From Uliginosibacterium sp036017065 (GTDB taxonomy: Bacteria > Pseudomonadota > Gammaproteobacteria > Burkholderiales > Rhodocyclaceae), in contig NZ_JAYXHR010000001.1 of the NCBI RefSeq assembly GCF_036017065.1, positions 186,001-250,000 of the forward strand: a DNA stretch of 64,000 bases, given 5' to 3'. Both the position numbers and the translations under genes were made by a program. Within the stretch, counting starts at the first letter, position 1, and the number at the start of each line of letters is the position of its first letter. The notes under the pieces are model-generated. The model ran no database searches. It saw only the letters and a list, made by a program, of their open reading frames with translations, and was not told where the DNA came from. Of this stretch, positions 50,096 to 58,520 are shown one piece after another.

Positions 50096-50127
50096 AAAAA
50101 AGGCCGCGAATCATCGCGGCCTTTTTT
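50096..50127. terminator. Bidirectional terminator between ydfG and xpt
   Basis: AAAAAAGGCCGCGA (50096-50109) pairs perfectly with TCGCGGCCTTTTTT (50114-50127) around the loop ATCA. It gives a T-run on either strand and serves the two convergent genes. Confidence 0.92.
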
Positions 50128-50144
50128 CTGGAGAATCCTGAGCC

Positions 50145-50729
50145 TTACTTGCGCAGCACGGCCTTGCCTTCGACGAGCGCTTCCACCTGCGCCAGCGTCA
50201 CGATAGGTACGCCAGCCGCTTCGATCAGCGCATGGCCGCGCTTGAAGCATTTCTCCACCAGAAAGCTTGCCGCCACCAGCTCCAGCTTCGCTTCGCGTGC
50301 CATGTCGATCAGTGCGGCGGCGGTGCGGCCATTGCTGAGGAAGTCGTCGACGATGGCCACGCGCGCGCCCTCCGGCAGGTAGCGCTGCGACAGCACCATG
50401 CGGTACTGGCCGCCCTTGGTGGGGGATTCGAGGATGCGCGAGAGCATCGGCGTCTCCACGTCCGGGTGGTACTTCTTGGCGTAGACCAGCGGCAGGCCGA
50501 GTTGCAGGGCCACCATCAGGCCGGGGGCGATGCCGCTGGCCTCGGCGGTGAGGATCAGCTCCGGTTCGAAAGCGCGCAGGCGCTCGGCGATCTCGGCCGC
50601 CATCTGCTGCATGAACGCGGGTTCGATGCGGTGATTCAGGAAGTGATCGATCTTGAGGATGTCGTTGCCCTGGACGATGGCCTCGGTCTCGATGCGGGCA
50701 ATCAAGGGGGCAAAAGGTCTGTTCAGCAT
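50145..50729 (-). CDS. xpt: Xanthine phosphoribosyltransferase
   Basis: A 194-residue type I phosphoribosyltransferase that converts xanthine and PRPP to XMP for purine salvage. The PRPP motif is VAIVDDFLSNGRTAAAL, and the sequence starts MLNRPFAPLIARIETEAIVQGNDILKIDHFLNHRIEP in family style. The ATG at 50729 has a GGAG ribosome-binding site. No purine riboswitch structure was recognised upstream. A TAGAAT -10-like box lies at 50800-50795. Confidence 0.93.
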   Translation of the reverse strand: MLNRPFAPLIARIETEAIVQGNDILKIDHFLNHRIEPAFMQQMAAEIAERLRAFEPELILTAEASGIAPGLMVALQLGLPLVYAKKYHPDVETPMLSRILESPTKGGQYRMVLSQRYLPEGARVAIVDDFLSNGRTAAALIDMAREAKLELVAASFLVEKCFKRGHALIEAAGVPIVTLAQVEALVEGKAVLRK

Positions 50730-50794
50730 GCTGCAAATCTCCGCGCCGGTGGGACTCACTGTGGCCCCGCCATAAGTCTTTGTAAAGGAGCGGG

Positions 50795-50800
50795 ATTCTA
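50795..50800 (-). promoter_or_regulatory. Candidate xpt -10 box
   Basis: TAGAAT on the leftward strand lies about 65 bp before the xpt ATG in the 290-bp divergent region. No convincing -35 was found. Confidence 0.3.
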
Positions 50801-51019
50801 TCGGTTCCGGCGCGCCGTTTCGCATCTGTTGCAAGCAGCCTCTCAAAGGGCTGACGTGGGTCAGATCGGCGCTGTCGGACGCCGCTGACAAGCTTCCGCT
50901 TTGGCGCCCTACAGTGCTTCGCGCTGCCCTCTCATGGGGCGGGCGGGCGTGGCTGGCCACAATCCAGTCATGCCGGACGGTGAAGCCGTGCCATCCCGCC
51001 GTTCGAGGAGACAGAAAAC

Positions 51020-51412
51020 ATGAATGCGAATACCCGGAAATCCCCGCCCCTGCTCGCCAGGCGGCCCTCAGCGTGGCTGCAGTCCGGTTGCGCGGTGCTT
51101 GGCCTGATGCTGCTGACAGCCTGTACCGACAACGACGCCTCGCAGCCCTTCATGGTGCCGGAGCGGGCTTCCTCGTTGAAGCTGCCGGTCGATGTCGCCA
51201 GCGACGAACCGGACGTGCTGACCGCCAGTTCCGCCTGTGCTGCCAGCATGCTCAAGGCTTACGCCCAGGGCGTACGCAGCCTGACCGTCGAGCCGCCTGA
51301 CCAGTCCGGTCCGATGGCCTGGCCGGAAACCCAGCCGGTTTCCCGCCGCGGTTGCGACCGCGAACCGTCGCCCGCCCAGCTTTTCACGGCGGCGCCGGCA
51401 AAGCAGGTCTGA
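51020..51412 (+). CDS. Small lipoprotein of unknown function
   Basis: A 130-residue protein with a long charged N-terminus, a hydrophobic segment (about 24-34) and a lipobox LLTAC, so it is probably lipidated at about residue 35. The mature part is short, has two further Cys residues, and shows no recognisable domain. GAGGAGA precedes the ATG, so translation is likely efficient. It heads a run of small stress-type genes. Confidence 0.65.
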   Translation: MNANTRKSPPLLARRPSAWLQSGCAVLGLMLLTACTDNDASQPFMVPERASSLKLPVDVASDEPDVLTASSACAASMLKAYAQGVRSLTVEPPDQSGPMAWPETQPVSRRGCDREPSPAQLFTAAPAKQV

Positions 51413-51503
51413 CCGTCTTCGCAACTGCAGGATCCGCCAGAAGCACGACGGCCTGTGCCGTCGTTGCTGCCGTGGCGCAGCCCAGGATGACAGGAGAGCA
51501 GTC

Positions 51504-51761
51504 ATGCCATTGAAATCCGGAAAGAGTCGTTCGGCGATCAGCCAGAACATCAAGACCCTGATGCACGAGTACGACGAGAGCGGCGAGATCGGCACCAGCC
51601 ATCCTCCCAGCCGCCAGCGTGCCTCGAAGCAGGCGGTGGCCATTGCCTTGCGCAAGGCCGGCGTGTCCCGCAACCAGCCGGGCAACAAGCGTTCGGCGCC
51701 GCGTCGCTCCCGTGCCAGCCGCCGCAGCGCCGGCCGGCGTGGGGCAGGGAGTGAGCGATGA
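51504..51761 (+). CDS. DUF6496-type small basic protein
   Basis: An 85-residue protein. The pattern KSGKSRSAISQNIKTLMHEY followed by GEIGTSHP and KQAVAIAL belongs to the small DUF6496 family. The C-terminus is very rich in Arg and Ser, suggesting nucleic-acid binding. Its function is unknown, but the family is common in stress-gene groups. The stop overlaps the SDR start (ATGA). Confidence 0.75.
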   Translation: MPLKSGKSRSAISQNIKTLMHEYDESGEIGTSHPPSRQRASKQAVAIALRKAGVSRNQPGNKRSAPRRSRASRRSAGRRGAGSER

Positions 51762-52612
51762 CTGCTGCCACCCTCAACCCGCCGCAACACCAGGACCGGC
51801 AGCCGGGGCTGGAATCTGAAATGAATCCGCTGCCGGTATCGGAGATGCCGGATGCGGGAGGCTTCAGGCTCTGCGGGCAGGTCGCCATCGTGACCGGCGG
51901 CGACAGCGGCATCGGCCGCGCGGTATCCATTGCCTACGCCAAGGAGGGTGCGGATGTGGTGATCGTCTATCTCGACGAGCACGGCGACGCCAACGACACG
52001 GCAGGGAAGATCCGCGAACTGGGCCGTCAGTGCCTGCTGCTTGCTGGCGACGTCGGCGACCCGGCGTTCTGTCGGGAAGTAGTGGATCGCACGCTCGGAC
52101 AGTTCGGGCGTCTCGACATCCTGGTGAACAACGCGGCGGAACAGCACCCGCAGGACAGTCTCGCGGACATCGATGCAGCCCAGCTGGAGCGCACCTTCCG
52201 CACCAATGTCTTCAGCATGTTCTACCTGACGCAGGCGGCGCTGCCGCATCTCAAGTCGGGGGCCCGCATCATCAACACGACCTCGGTCACGGCCTATCGT
52301 GGCAACCCGACCTTGCTGGACTATGCCTCGTCCAAGGGCGCCATCGTCGCATTCACCCGCTCACTGTCCCAGCAGCTGGTGCCCAAGGGAATTCGCGTCA
52401 ACGCCGTGGCCCCCGGCCCGGTGTGGACGCCGCTGATTCCCTCCACCTTCGACGCCGAGAAGGTCTCGCATTTCGGCGACCAAGTGCCGATGAACCGGCC
52501 GGGCCAGCCAGCGGAAATCGCACCGGCATACATCTTCCTCGCGAGCAGTGACTCCTCTTACATGAGTGGCCAGGTGCTCCACCCCAACGGCGGCGAGGTG
52601 ATCAATGGCTGA
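51758..52612 (+). CDS. Short-chain dehydrogenase (YghA/general-stress type)
   Basis: A 284-residue SDR. The cofactor motif is TGGDSGIG, NNAAEQHP is the strand-4 motif, and the Ser/Tyr/Lys triad lies in TTSVTAYRG and DYASSKG. The extra N-terminal 40 residues (PPQHQDRQPGLESEMNP) are typical of the YghA and GsiB-linked stress dehydrogenases, which are osmotic or oxidative stress proteins. It is coupled to the DUF6496 gene. Confidence 0.85.
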   Translation: MTAATLNPPQHQDRQPGLESEMNPLPVSEMPDAGGFRLCGQVAIVTGGDSGIGRAVSIAYAKEGADVVIVYLDEHGDANDTAGKIRELGRQCLLLAGDVGDPAFCREVVDRTLGQFGRLDILVNNAAEQHPQDSLADIDAAQLERTFRTNVFSMFYLTQAALPHLKSGARIINTTSVTAYRGNPTLLDYASSKGAIVAFTRSLSQQLVPKGIRVNAVAPGPVWTPLIPSTFDAEKVSHFGDQVPMNRPGQPAEIAPAYIFLASSDSSYMSGQVLHPNGGEVING

Positions 52613-52811
52613 CGCCCCGGACAAGCCGTCGCGCAAGGAGGGGCCGCAGTCGCCCCAACCCAGGCCCGAGCATCCCGACCCGGTCGATCCACCGCTGCCA
52701 CCCGATGAGCCGCCGGCGGAACATCCGGCGACCGATCTGCCCGAACCGGTAAGACCGCCACCGCCCGGCGACCTTCCGGATGAGGGTGGCGGGCCGAAGT
52801 GGGTCAGCTGA
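52605..52811 (+). CDS. Small proline-rich protein
   Basis: A 68-residue protein, about one-third proline, with acidic residues throughout. No domain is recognised, and it is probably disordered. It overlaps the SDR end by 8 bp, which supports it being real and cotranslated. A terminator follows at 52860. Confidence 0.55.
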   Translation: MADAPDKPSRKEGPQSPQPRPEHPDPVDPPLPPDEPPAEHPATDLPEPVRPPPPGDLPDEGGGPKWVS

Positions 52812-52859
52812 TATCCGTTGAGGCGCCGCGCGAAGGTTCGAACGGCAGCAGCGACAGAA

Positions 52860-52885
52860 AGAAAGGCACCCGAGGGTGCCTTTCT
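52860..52885 (+). terminator. Rho-independent terminator
   Basis: AGAAAGGCACC (52860-52870) pairs with GGTGCCTTTCT (52875-52885) around the loop CGAG, and a T-rich run follows. It ends the small-gene operon starting at 51020 or 51504. Confidence 0.85.
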
Positions 52886-52936
52886 TTTCTGCGACATCTT
52901 GCGACGTTCATTGCAGCTTGCGTACGCTCCGCCGCC

Positions 52937-53239
52937 TCAACCGCCAGACTTGTTGCCGTCCGCCTGCCCCGCATCGTGAGAGGCCGCTGGTGCCTGGTCT
53001 GCCTGCACAGCACCCTTCGGCGTCGTTGGCGCCTCGTCTGCCTGGCATACACCGTTGCGGCACAACTCACGTTCATGCTCCTTCTGTTCAGGAGGGCTGA
53101 TGGAGATCGGGTCGCTTGCCGGAAACGAGTACTCGTTCGCCAGGTCCAGTGCGTCCTCTTCGTCCGGATTGGGGCCCAGCGGCGCCTGTGTCGTACCGGG
53201 ACTGCCGGGTGCATTGCGTATCGAATGTGGCGTGCTCAT
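52937..53239 (-). CDS. Small acidic stress-type protein
   Basis: A 100-residue protein of unknown function. The segment NEYSFPASDPISIS matches the short FPASDP motif found in many small proteins next to stress genes. The rest is acidic, Ala/Gln-rich and probably disordered, with a Cys in both CRNGVC positions. An AGGAGG ribosome-binding site precedes the ATG at 53239. Confidence 0.65.
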   Translation of the reverse strand: MSTPHSIRNAPGSPGTTQAPLGPNPDEEDALDLANEYSFPASDPISISPPEQKEHERELCRNGVCQADEAPTTPKGAVQADQAPAASHDAGQADGNKSGG

Positions 53240-53337
53240 GACTGCCTCCTGAGTAACTGGGTAAGTAAGCGTTCCGCGCGACCGGTCACTGATGATCGTG
53301 ACGTGCGCGCAAAAGAACGCGGAAGGAACGGTGAGGC

Positions 53338-54456
53338 TCAGCCCTGGCCCGGTTCGGTCGCGTCCACGAGTTCGGCGCCGGCGTTGGGCGGCATCCGCAT
53401 GACCTGCGCCGGTTGCGGACGCATCGGCACGTCCAGCGGATCCAGCACTTGCGAAGTACCTGACAGCAGCGAGCGTTCGATGGCGGCGATCACGCGCACG
53501 TCCGCCAGGCCCTCCAGACCATCCGGTTCCGGCGGACGCTCATCGAGGATGCAACGGGTGAAATAGCTCAACTCGCCAGCGAACTGGTCTGTCGCCGGAA
53601 ATTGCTCCTCACGGGTGCTCTCGCCCTGCAGGGTCGTAAGGTGCAAGCCGGACTCGAAGTCGAAGCCGGGCGACAGCCGCAATGCGCCGCTGCTGCCGAC
53701 GATCTCGTATTCGTCCACGCGCTGTGCGCTGTAGCTCACGGTGAACTGCGCCAGGCGTTGTTCGGGGAAGACGAGCGTCACCGCAACGGTGTCGTGCAAC
53801 GGGGGCCCGCCGTCGGGACTCTGCACGCCGAAGGCCCACACCAGGATGGGCTCCGCGCCGAAGATGTTGCGCGCGGCGTTGATCGGGTAGGGCCCCATGT
53901 CGGCCACCGGTCCCGCCCAGAAGCCCTGCTGGGCACGGTGGTTGGACGCGGCGACATGCTGCGAGAACGTGGCGGTGAAGAAGCGCGGTACGCCGATGGC
54001 GCCAGCGCGCACGCGACGTATCGCTTCCAGCGTCGCCGGCTCGAAATGCAGGCGATAGGCGATCATCAGGCGGGCGCCGCTGCGCTGTGCCGCGGCGTTG
54101 ATGGTCTCGCACGCGGTTACACCGATCGCCATCGGTTTCTCGAGCAGCACATGCTTGCCGGCATTCAGGGCGCGCACCGCGTAGTCGGCGTGCTGCGCAT
54201 TCGGCAGGGCGACGAAGACGGCGTCGATCTCGTCGCTGTCGAGCAAGGCGTCGTAGCCCTCATAGGGCAGCGTCTTCACGCTATAGCGTGCGCCCAGCGC
54301 TTCAGCCTTGTCGTCGTCGCCAGTGACGATGGCGACGAGCCGGGAGTCCGTGGTCTGCGCGAAGGCCGGCAGGATCGCGGACTGTGCAATCCAGCCGGCG
54401 CCGACGACGGCATATCGTACGACCTGACTGGTGTTGCCCGCCGTGGCTGTTGCCAT
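53338..54456 (-). CDS. Gfo/Idh/MocA family oxidoreductase
   Basis: A 372-residue oxidoreductase with an N-terminal Rossmann fold (VVGAGWIAQ at 17-25), the catalytic-region EKP at 106-108 (Lys107), and the C-terminal dimer domain (DMGPYPINAARNIFG). It resembles glucose-fructose oxidoreductase-type enzymes and would act on a sugar or sugar derivative with NAD(P). No sugar-transport or catabolic genes are near. It lies in the stress-type gene group, so a compatible-solute or protective role is possible. Confidence 0.85.
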   Translation of the reverse strand: MATATAGNTSQVVRYAVVGAGWIAQSAILPAFAQTTDSRLVAIVTGDDDKAEALGARYSVKTLPYEGYDALLDSDEIDAVFVALPNAQHADYAVRALNAGKHVLLEKPMAIGVTACETINAAAQRSGARLMIAYRLHFEPATLEAIRRVRAGAIGVPRFFTATFSQHVAASNHRAQQGFWAGPVADMGPYPINAARNIFGAEPILVWAFGVQSPDGGPPLHDTVAVTLVFPEQRLAQFTVSYSAQRVDEYEIVGSSGALRLSPGFDFESGLHLTTLQGESTREEQFPATDQFAGELSYFTRCILDERPPEPDGLEGLADVRVIAAIERSLLSGTSQVLDPLDVPMRPQPAQVMRMPPNAGAELVDATEPGQG

Positions 54457-54608
54457 GCGTAAGCTCCTTGTGTGCGCGCGCCGAAGCCATCTTCCGCAAT
54501 CGGCTGCAGATATGCGTTACGTCGTGCGCTTTCCGATGTCTTTACCGACCCGCCCTTTGCCGTTCAAAGAACACAAGGAGCAGTCCGACGCGGCAGTGCC
54601 AGGTTTTT

Positions 54609-54644
54609 CGCTGGTCCTGCCACGGTCGCTGGTCCTGCCACGGC
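54609..54644 (+). repeat. Tandem 18-bp direct repeat
   Basis: CGCTGGTCCTGCCACGGT (54609-54626) is followed by a copy differing only in the last base (54627-54644). It lies just past the stop codon of the small acidic gene and is non-coding on that strand. Confidence 0.7.
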
Positions 54645-54647
54645 GCC

Positions 54648-54806
54648 TCAGCAGGCCAGCGCGCGGGGAGATTCCGGCTCGCGCACGATGATGCGTGGCG
54701 GCTCCAGGTCGTTTTCGGTTTCCGTGGGCGCGTCGTCGACGGTGCCCGGCTCGACAGGGATGTCTTCGTCATTTTCCGCGGCGAGCGGGAGGTATTGCAT
54801 GTCCAT
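54648..54806 (-). CDS. Very small acidic protein
   Basis: A 52-residue protein (MDMQYLPLAAENDEDI start; acidic throughout, ending in ESPRALAC). An AAGGAGAT ribosome-binding site at the right distance supports the ATG at 54806 and makes this more than a chance frame. No family is recognised. It could be one more small stress-linked protein. Confidence 0.5.
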   Translation of the reverse strand: MDMQYLPLAAENDEDIPVEPGTVDDAPTETENDLEPPRIIVREPESPRALAC

Positions 54807-54989
54807 GGCGATCTCCTTGCTGGATACATAGACGATTGGCTGATGCACGAGACGCGACGCATCCCATGCATGCTTCATTTATGCAGCAGTGCAGCAAAGC
54901 AGACTGTAGGAGGATGCCGTTAGCCGCGTAGGAAGGACGCCGGCAGGTCTATCGGGCAAGGCGCAGGGCTGCGCCGCGGAGACAGGAGC

Positions 54990-55009
54990 GGCGAGGCAGA
55001 GGCCTCGCC
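54990..55009 (-). terminator. Hairpin after fliN
   Basis: GGCGAGGC (54990-54997) pairs with GCCTCGCC (55002-55009) around a 4-base loop, 18 bp past the fliN stop. There is no T-run, so it may be a weak or Rho-assisted terminator, but the flagellar operon appears to end here. Confidence 0.45.
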
Positions 55010-55026
55010 GTCCGGGAGGATGCGCG

Positions 55027-55467
55027 TCAGCCGCGCAGCTTACGCACGCGTTCCGACGGCGTGATGATGTCGGTCAGGCGGATACCGAACTTGTCGTTCA
55101 CCACGACCACTTCGCCCTGGGCGATGAGGGTGCCGTTGACCAGCACGTCCATCGGCTCACCGGCCAGTGCATCGAGCTCCACCACCGAGCCGTGTGCGAG
55201 TTGCAACAGGTTGCGGATCGAGATCTTGGTGCGGCCGAGTTCCACCGTGATCTGGACAGGGATGTCCAGGATCAGGTCGAAGTCGTTCATCGACGTGGGC
55301 TTCGCGCCCGGTGCATCGAAACTGGGAAACAGGTTGGAGGCGGGTTGGGCCTGGGGCTGCGTCGCCATGGCGGCATCGACTTCCACCTGCTCCTGCATGG
55401 CCGCAGCCCAGTCGTCCTCGCTGATCGCCTCTTCGGTTTCGCCGTTGGCGGTATCGGTGTCAGCCAT
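55027..55467 (-). CDS. fliN: Flagellar motor switch protein FliN
   Basis: A 146-residue switch protein with an acidic N-terminal region and a C-terminal SpoA domain (about 65-142; DIPVQITVELGRTKISIRNLLQLAHGSVVELD). It builds the cytoplasmic C-ring with FliM and binds CheY-P. The ATG at 55467 has a GGAGG site nine bases upstream, and overlaps the fliM end by 8 bp. It is the last gene of this operon; fliO-P-Q-R, which often follow, are not here. Confidence 0.94.
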   Translation of the reverse strand: MADTDTANGETEEAISEDDWAAAMQEQVEVDAAMATQPQAQPASNLFPSFDAPGAKPTSMNDFDLILDIPVQITVELGRTKISIRNLLQLAHGSVVELDALAGEPMDVLVNGTLIAQGEVVVVNDKFGIRLTDIITPSERVRKLRG

Positions 55468-56479
55468 CTTGTTGTCCTCCAAGTTTGCTGGCGATCAGGT
55501 TGATCTCGGTGTCTTCAGGCTTGATGAAGCGTTCCACCTTGAGCGCGTAGCGGCCGTTCTGCACGCCGTACTTGCTCTCCAGCACGCCCACGCCATCTAC
55601 GGCGGCGCGGATGAATTCAGGTACTTCCAGCGGGACGACGTCCCCGGGTTTGAGTTTGGCCAGGTCGCGCAGCGTCAGCGTGGCCGTGGCCAGGTTGGCC
55701 ACCAGCTCGATGTCCACGCTGTGCACCTGCTTGCTCATGAGGCTGACCCAGCGCTTGTCCTGCGTGATGTGGTCGGACTGCATGGAGCTGTACAGGATGT
55801 CGCGGATCGGCTCCATCATCGAGTACGGGAAGCAGATGTGCATGTCCGCCTGCGCGCCGCCAAATTCCAGCGTGAAGGTGGTGGCCACCACGATCTCGCT
55901 CGGCGTGGCGATGTTGGCGAACTGCGAGTTCATCTCGCTGCGGATGTATTCGAACTGCAGCGTGAACACCGGCGCCCAGGCGCGCTCGTACTCGGCGAAC
56001 ACCACCTTTAGCAGACCCTGGATGATGCGTTGTTCGGTGGGCGTGAAATCACGGCCTTCCACACGGGTGTGGAAGCGGCCGTCGCCGCCGAACATGTTGT
56101 CGACAACCAGGAACACCAGGTTGGGGTCGAACACCATCAGGCCGGTGCCGCGCAGCGGCTTGGCCATGATGAGGTTGAGGTTGGTGGGCACCACCAGGTT
56201 GCGGACGAACTCGCTGTACTTCTGCACGCGGATGGCGCCGACCGACACCTCCGCGTTGCGGTGCATGTAGTTGAACAGGCCGATGCGCAGGTAGCGCGCA
56301 AAACGCTCGTGGATGAGCTCCAGCGTGGGCATGCGCCCGCGGACGATACGTTCCTGCGTAGCCAGGTTGTACGAGCGTATGCCACCTTCTTCGGCTTTCT
56401 CGTCCGGTTCGTCCAGGTCGCCGGTGACGCCCTTCAAGAGGGCATCAACTTCTTCCTGGGAGAGAAAATCCTGGGCCAT
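55460..56479 (-). CDS. fliM: Flagellar motor switch protein FliM
   Basis: A 339-residue C-ring protein. The N-terminal LSQEEVDALLKGV is the CheY-P-binding peptide, followed by the CheC-like middle domain and a C-terminal SpoA domain. The sequence around MFGGDGRFHTRVEGRDFTPTEQRII is the family core. It lies 36 bp after fliL. Confidence 0.96.
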   Translation of the reverse strand: MAQDFLSQEEVDALLKGVTGDLDEPDEKAEEGGIRSYNLATQERIVRGRMPTLELIHERFARYLRIGLFNYMHRNAEVSVGAIRVQKYSEFVRNLVVPTNLNLIMAKPLRGTGLMVFDPNLVFLVVDNMFGGDGRFHTRVEGRDFTPTEQRIIQGLLKVVFAEYERAWAPVFTLQFEYIRSEMNSQFANIATPSEIVVATTFTLEFGGAQADMHICFPYSMMEPIRDILYSSMQSDHITQDKRWVSLMSKQVHSVDIELVANLATATLTLRDLAKLKPGDVVPLEVPEFIRAAVDGVGVLESKYGVQNGRYALKVERFIKPEDTEINLIASKLGGQQDG

Positions 56480-56515
56480 GGTGCGTGTCGTCCGTGCGCT
56501 GCGTGATCGCTGCTG

Positions 56516-57100
56516 TTACTGCACGATGAACTGGGTGAAGTAGACCGACACCACCGGGCCGGCGGGCGGCTCGTAGTTCTTCTTCTTCACCTTCGGCGGC
56601 GGGGGCGGCTCCCACCCCAGCACTTCGTTGGAGACGTCGGTCAGTTCCAGCGTCAGGTTCTGCCGACCATCCGGCGTGGTCACCTCGGACGGCTTCTTGG
56701 AAGACATCAGGGCAAGCATCTCGTGGCGCAGCTGCGGCATCAGTACCTTGATCTGCTCGGAGATCTTCTCGTCCGTGACGCGCAGCGTGATGACGACCTG
56801 CAGGAACTGCTCGGCGTTCTCCGGCTGCAGATTCACCGTGAAGGGTTCCAGCGCGACGAAGATCGGCGGCTTCTTCGGGTCGAAGGCAGGCTGGGCGGCG
56901 TGCTCTTCCTCCACCTCCTCGGCGTGTTCCTCGTCGCCAGCAGCGGTCTTGCTCTGTTTCTTGCCGAGCAGCAAGCCTGCGCCTGCACCGACCGCACCCG
57001 CCACGACAACGACGAGCAGGATGATGATGAGCATCTTCTTGCTCTTCTTCGGCGGTGCGTCGCCAGCGACTTCTTCCTTCTTGGGGGCTTCCTTGGCCAT
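56516..57100 (-). CDS. fliL: Flagellar basal-body-associated protein FliL
   Basis: A 194-residue protein with one membrane segment (about 23-47; LIIILLVVVVAGAVGAGAGLLLG), a Glu-rich linker, and the periplasmic FliL domain that surrounds the stator. It is rich in Lys at the N-terminus. A Pro-rich insert (PPPPPKVKKK) lies near the C-terminus. There are 157 bp between fliK and this gene with no other feature seen. Confidence 0.9.
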   Translation of the reverse strand: MAKEAPKKEEVAGDAPPKKSKKMLIIILLVVVVAGAVGAGAGLLLGKKQSKTAAGDEEHAEEVEEEHAAQPAFDPKKPPIFVALEPFTVNLQPENAEQFLQVVITLRVTDEKISEQIKVLMPQLRHEMLALMSSKKPSEVTTPDGRQNLTLELTDVSNEVLGWEPPPPPKVKKKNYEPPAGPVVSVYFTQFIVQ

Positions 57101-57257
57101 ATCGATCCTGTGGAGCTATGTACTGGATTTTCCGGAGATTGCTACTTCCTGAAGCCTCAATTAACGGAAGCAGCGGGCCTTAAATGAAGGGTTGGATTGC
57201 CGGAGAAATACATGAACTCGTACATGAGCTCGCGTGGGTTCAGCAAAACATGGGGCG

Positions 57258-58445
57258 TCAGGCGAAGGTATCCACCAGGCCGACACCCTGGCGGCCGGCG
57301 AATCCGCGGCTGCTGCCAAGGCCTGCCATGTCGCCCTGTGACGACAGGCCGGTGTCTCCGCCGAAGCGGCGACCGCCCTGGCCCTGGTGCTGGTCGCCCT
57401 GGCCGCTGTGGTTGCTCTGGCCGGCGCTGACATGGGCCTCGCCAAGCTGGATGCCGGCCTGCGACAGGATTTCACGCAGGCGCGGCATGGCGTCCTGCAG
57501 GGCTTCGCGAGCCACCGGGTTGGCGGCGACGAACAGGGCGGAGGCCTGTTCGCCTTCCATGTGGATCTTCACTTCCACGCGGCCCAGTTGCGGCGGCGTC
57601 AGCACCAGTTCGGCAATCCCGTTGTCCTTGTTTGCCACCCACGCGACCTTTGTGCCTACTTCGTCCGCCCAGCCGCGATGGCCCACCGGGCTGTTCACGG
57701 TGTGACGGCTGGGAATGTCCTGCGCGTTGCTGGGGGCGGGCTGTTGCGCGTAGGTCGCCTGCACCTGGGCGGTAGCGTCCTGGCGGGGCGTCACGGCATC
57801 CACCGCGACAGTGCTGGCCTGGTTGCTGACCACGTCGGTCTTGACCGGCTGTTCGCTTGTCTTCGGCTGGATGATGACCGGGCTGTCGTCGGCCGTCGTG
57901 TCCGCGGCCTGTTGCGTATCGGCCTTGGCGGTGGCATCCACGGCCTGGGCCAGTACCGGCGCGGCGGCGGTGGACGATTGGGTGTCCTGCGTGGCGGCAT
58001 CGACCTTGGCGTCGGCGGCAAGGCTTGCCGCGTTGCCGGCAGGGTTAGCCGGCAGCGGCGTGGCGCTTGCCGTCGGCGCGGCATCGGTGACGACGATTTC
58101 GGCCACGGCTTCGCTGGTCGCCGGCGCTTCCGCGGGTACTTCGGCCTGGCTGGCGAGCAGGGCGGCGAGCTGCGCGGCGGCTGCGGCCTCGCTGGCCTGC
58201 GTGCTGGGTTCGGTCGTGGGTTCGGTGTCGCTGGCAGCGTCTTCGGTCTTGCTGGAAGCCCCGTCTTTCCTGGCTTCCGCCTTGGTTTCGCTGTCGGTGC
58301 GGCGCTGGTCGCGCAGCACCTGGGCGAAGGTCGGCTTGCCTTCGCTGGCTTCGGTAGCCTTGTTCTCGCTGGCGTTACCGGCGCCGGCTTCGGGCGGGCG
58401 CACGGGGGTAACGGGGGCGGTGGCGGCGAGAATCATGTCGGGCAT
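57258..58445 (-). CDS. fliK: Flagellar hook-length control protein FliK
   Basis: A 395-residue protein with a long low-complexity N-terminus rich in Ala, Thr, Gln and Pro, as in FliK rulers. The C-terminal hook-length domain (about 275-360) includes ELVLTPPQLGRVEVKIHMEGEQASALFVA. It measures the hook during export and triggers the substrate switch at FlhB. An AAGGA site precedes the ATG at 58445. Confidence 0.9.
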   Translation of the reverse strand: MPDMILAATAPVTPVRPPEAGAGNASENKATEASEGKPTFAQVLRDQRRTDSETKAEARKDGASSKTEDAASDTEPTTEPSTQASEAAAAAQLAALLASQAEVPAEAPATSEAVAEIVVTDAAPTASATPLPANPAGNAASLAADAKVDAATQDTQSSTAAAPVLAQAVDATAKADTQQAADTTADDSPVIIQPKTSEQPVKTDVVSNQASTVAVDAVTPRQDATAQVQATYAQQPAPSNAQDIPSRHTVNSPVGHRGWADEVGTKVAWVANKDNGIAELVLTPPQLGRVEVKIHMEGEQASALFVAANPVAREALQDAMPRLREILSQAGIQLGEAHVSAGQSNHSGQGDQHQGQGGRRFGGDTGLSSQGDMAGLGSSRGFAGRQGVGLVDTFA

Positions 58446-58520
58446 GGCGTTTCCTTCGTTTAGCTGGGCTGCGACCCATCTTTGCAAAGGCTGTGCCAGG
58501 CGCCTGACGGCCAGGCGTTG

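Noticed and set aside
50730..51019. Purine riboswitch before xpt
   Set aside because: I could not find the conserved three-way-junction core; only a -10-like box is visible.
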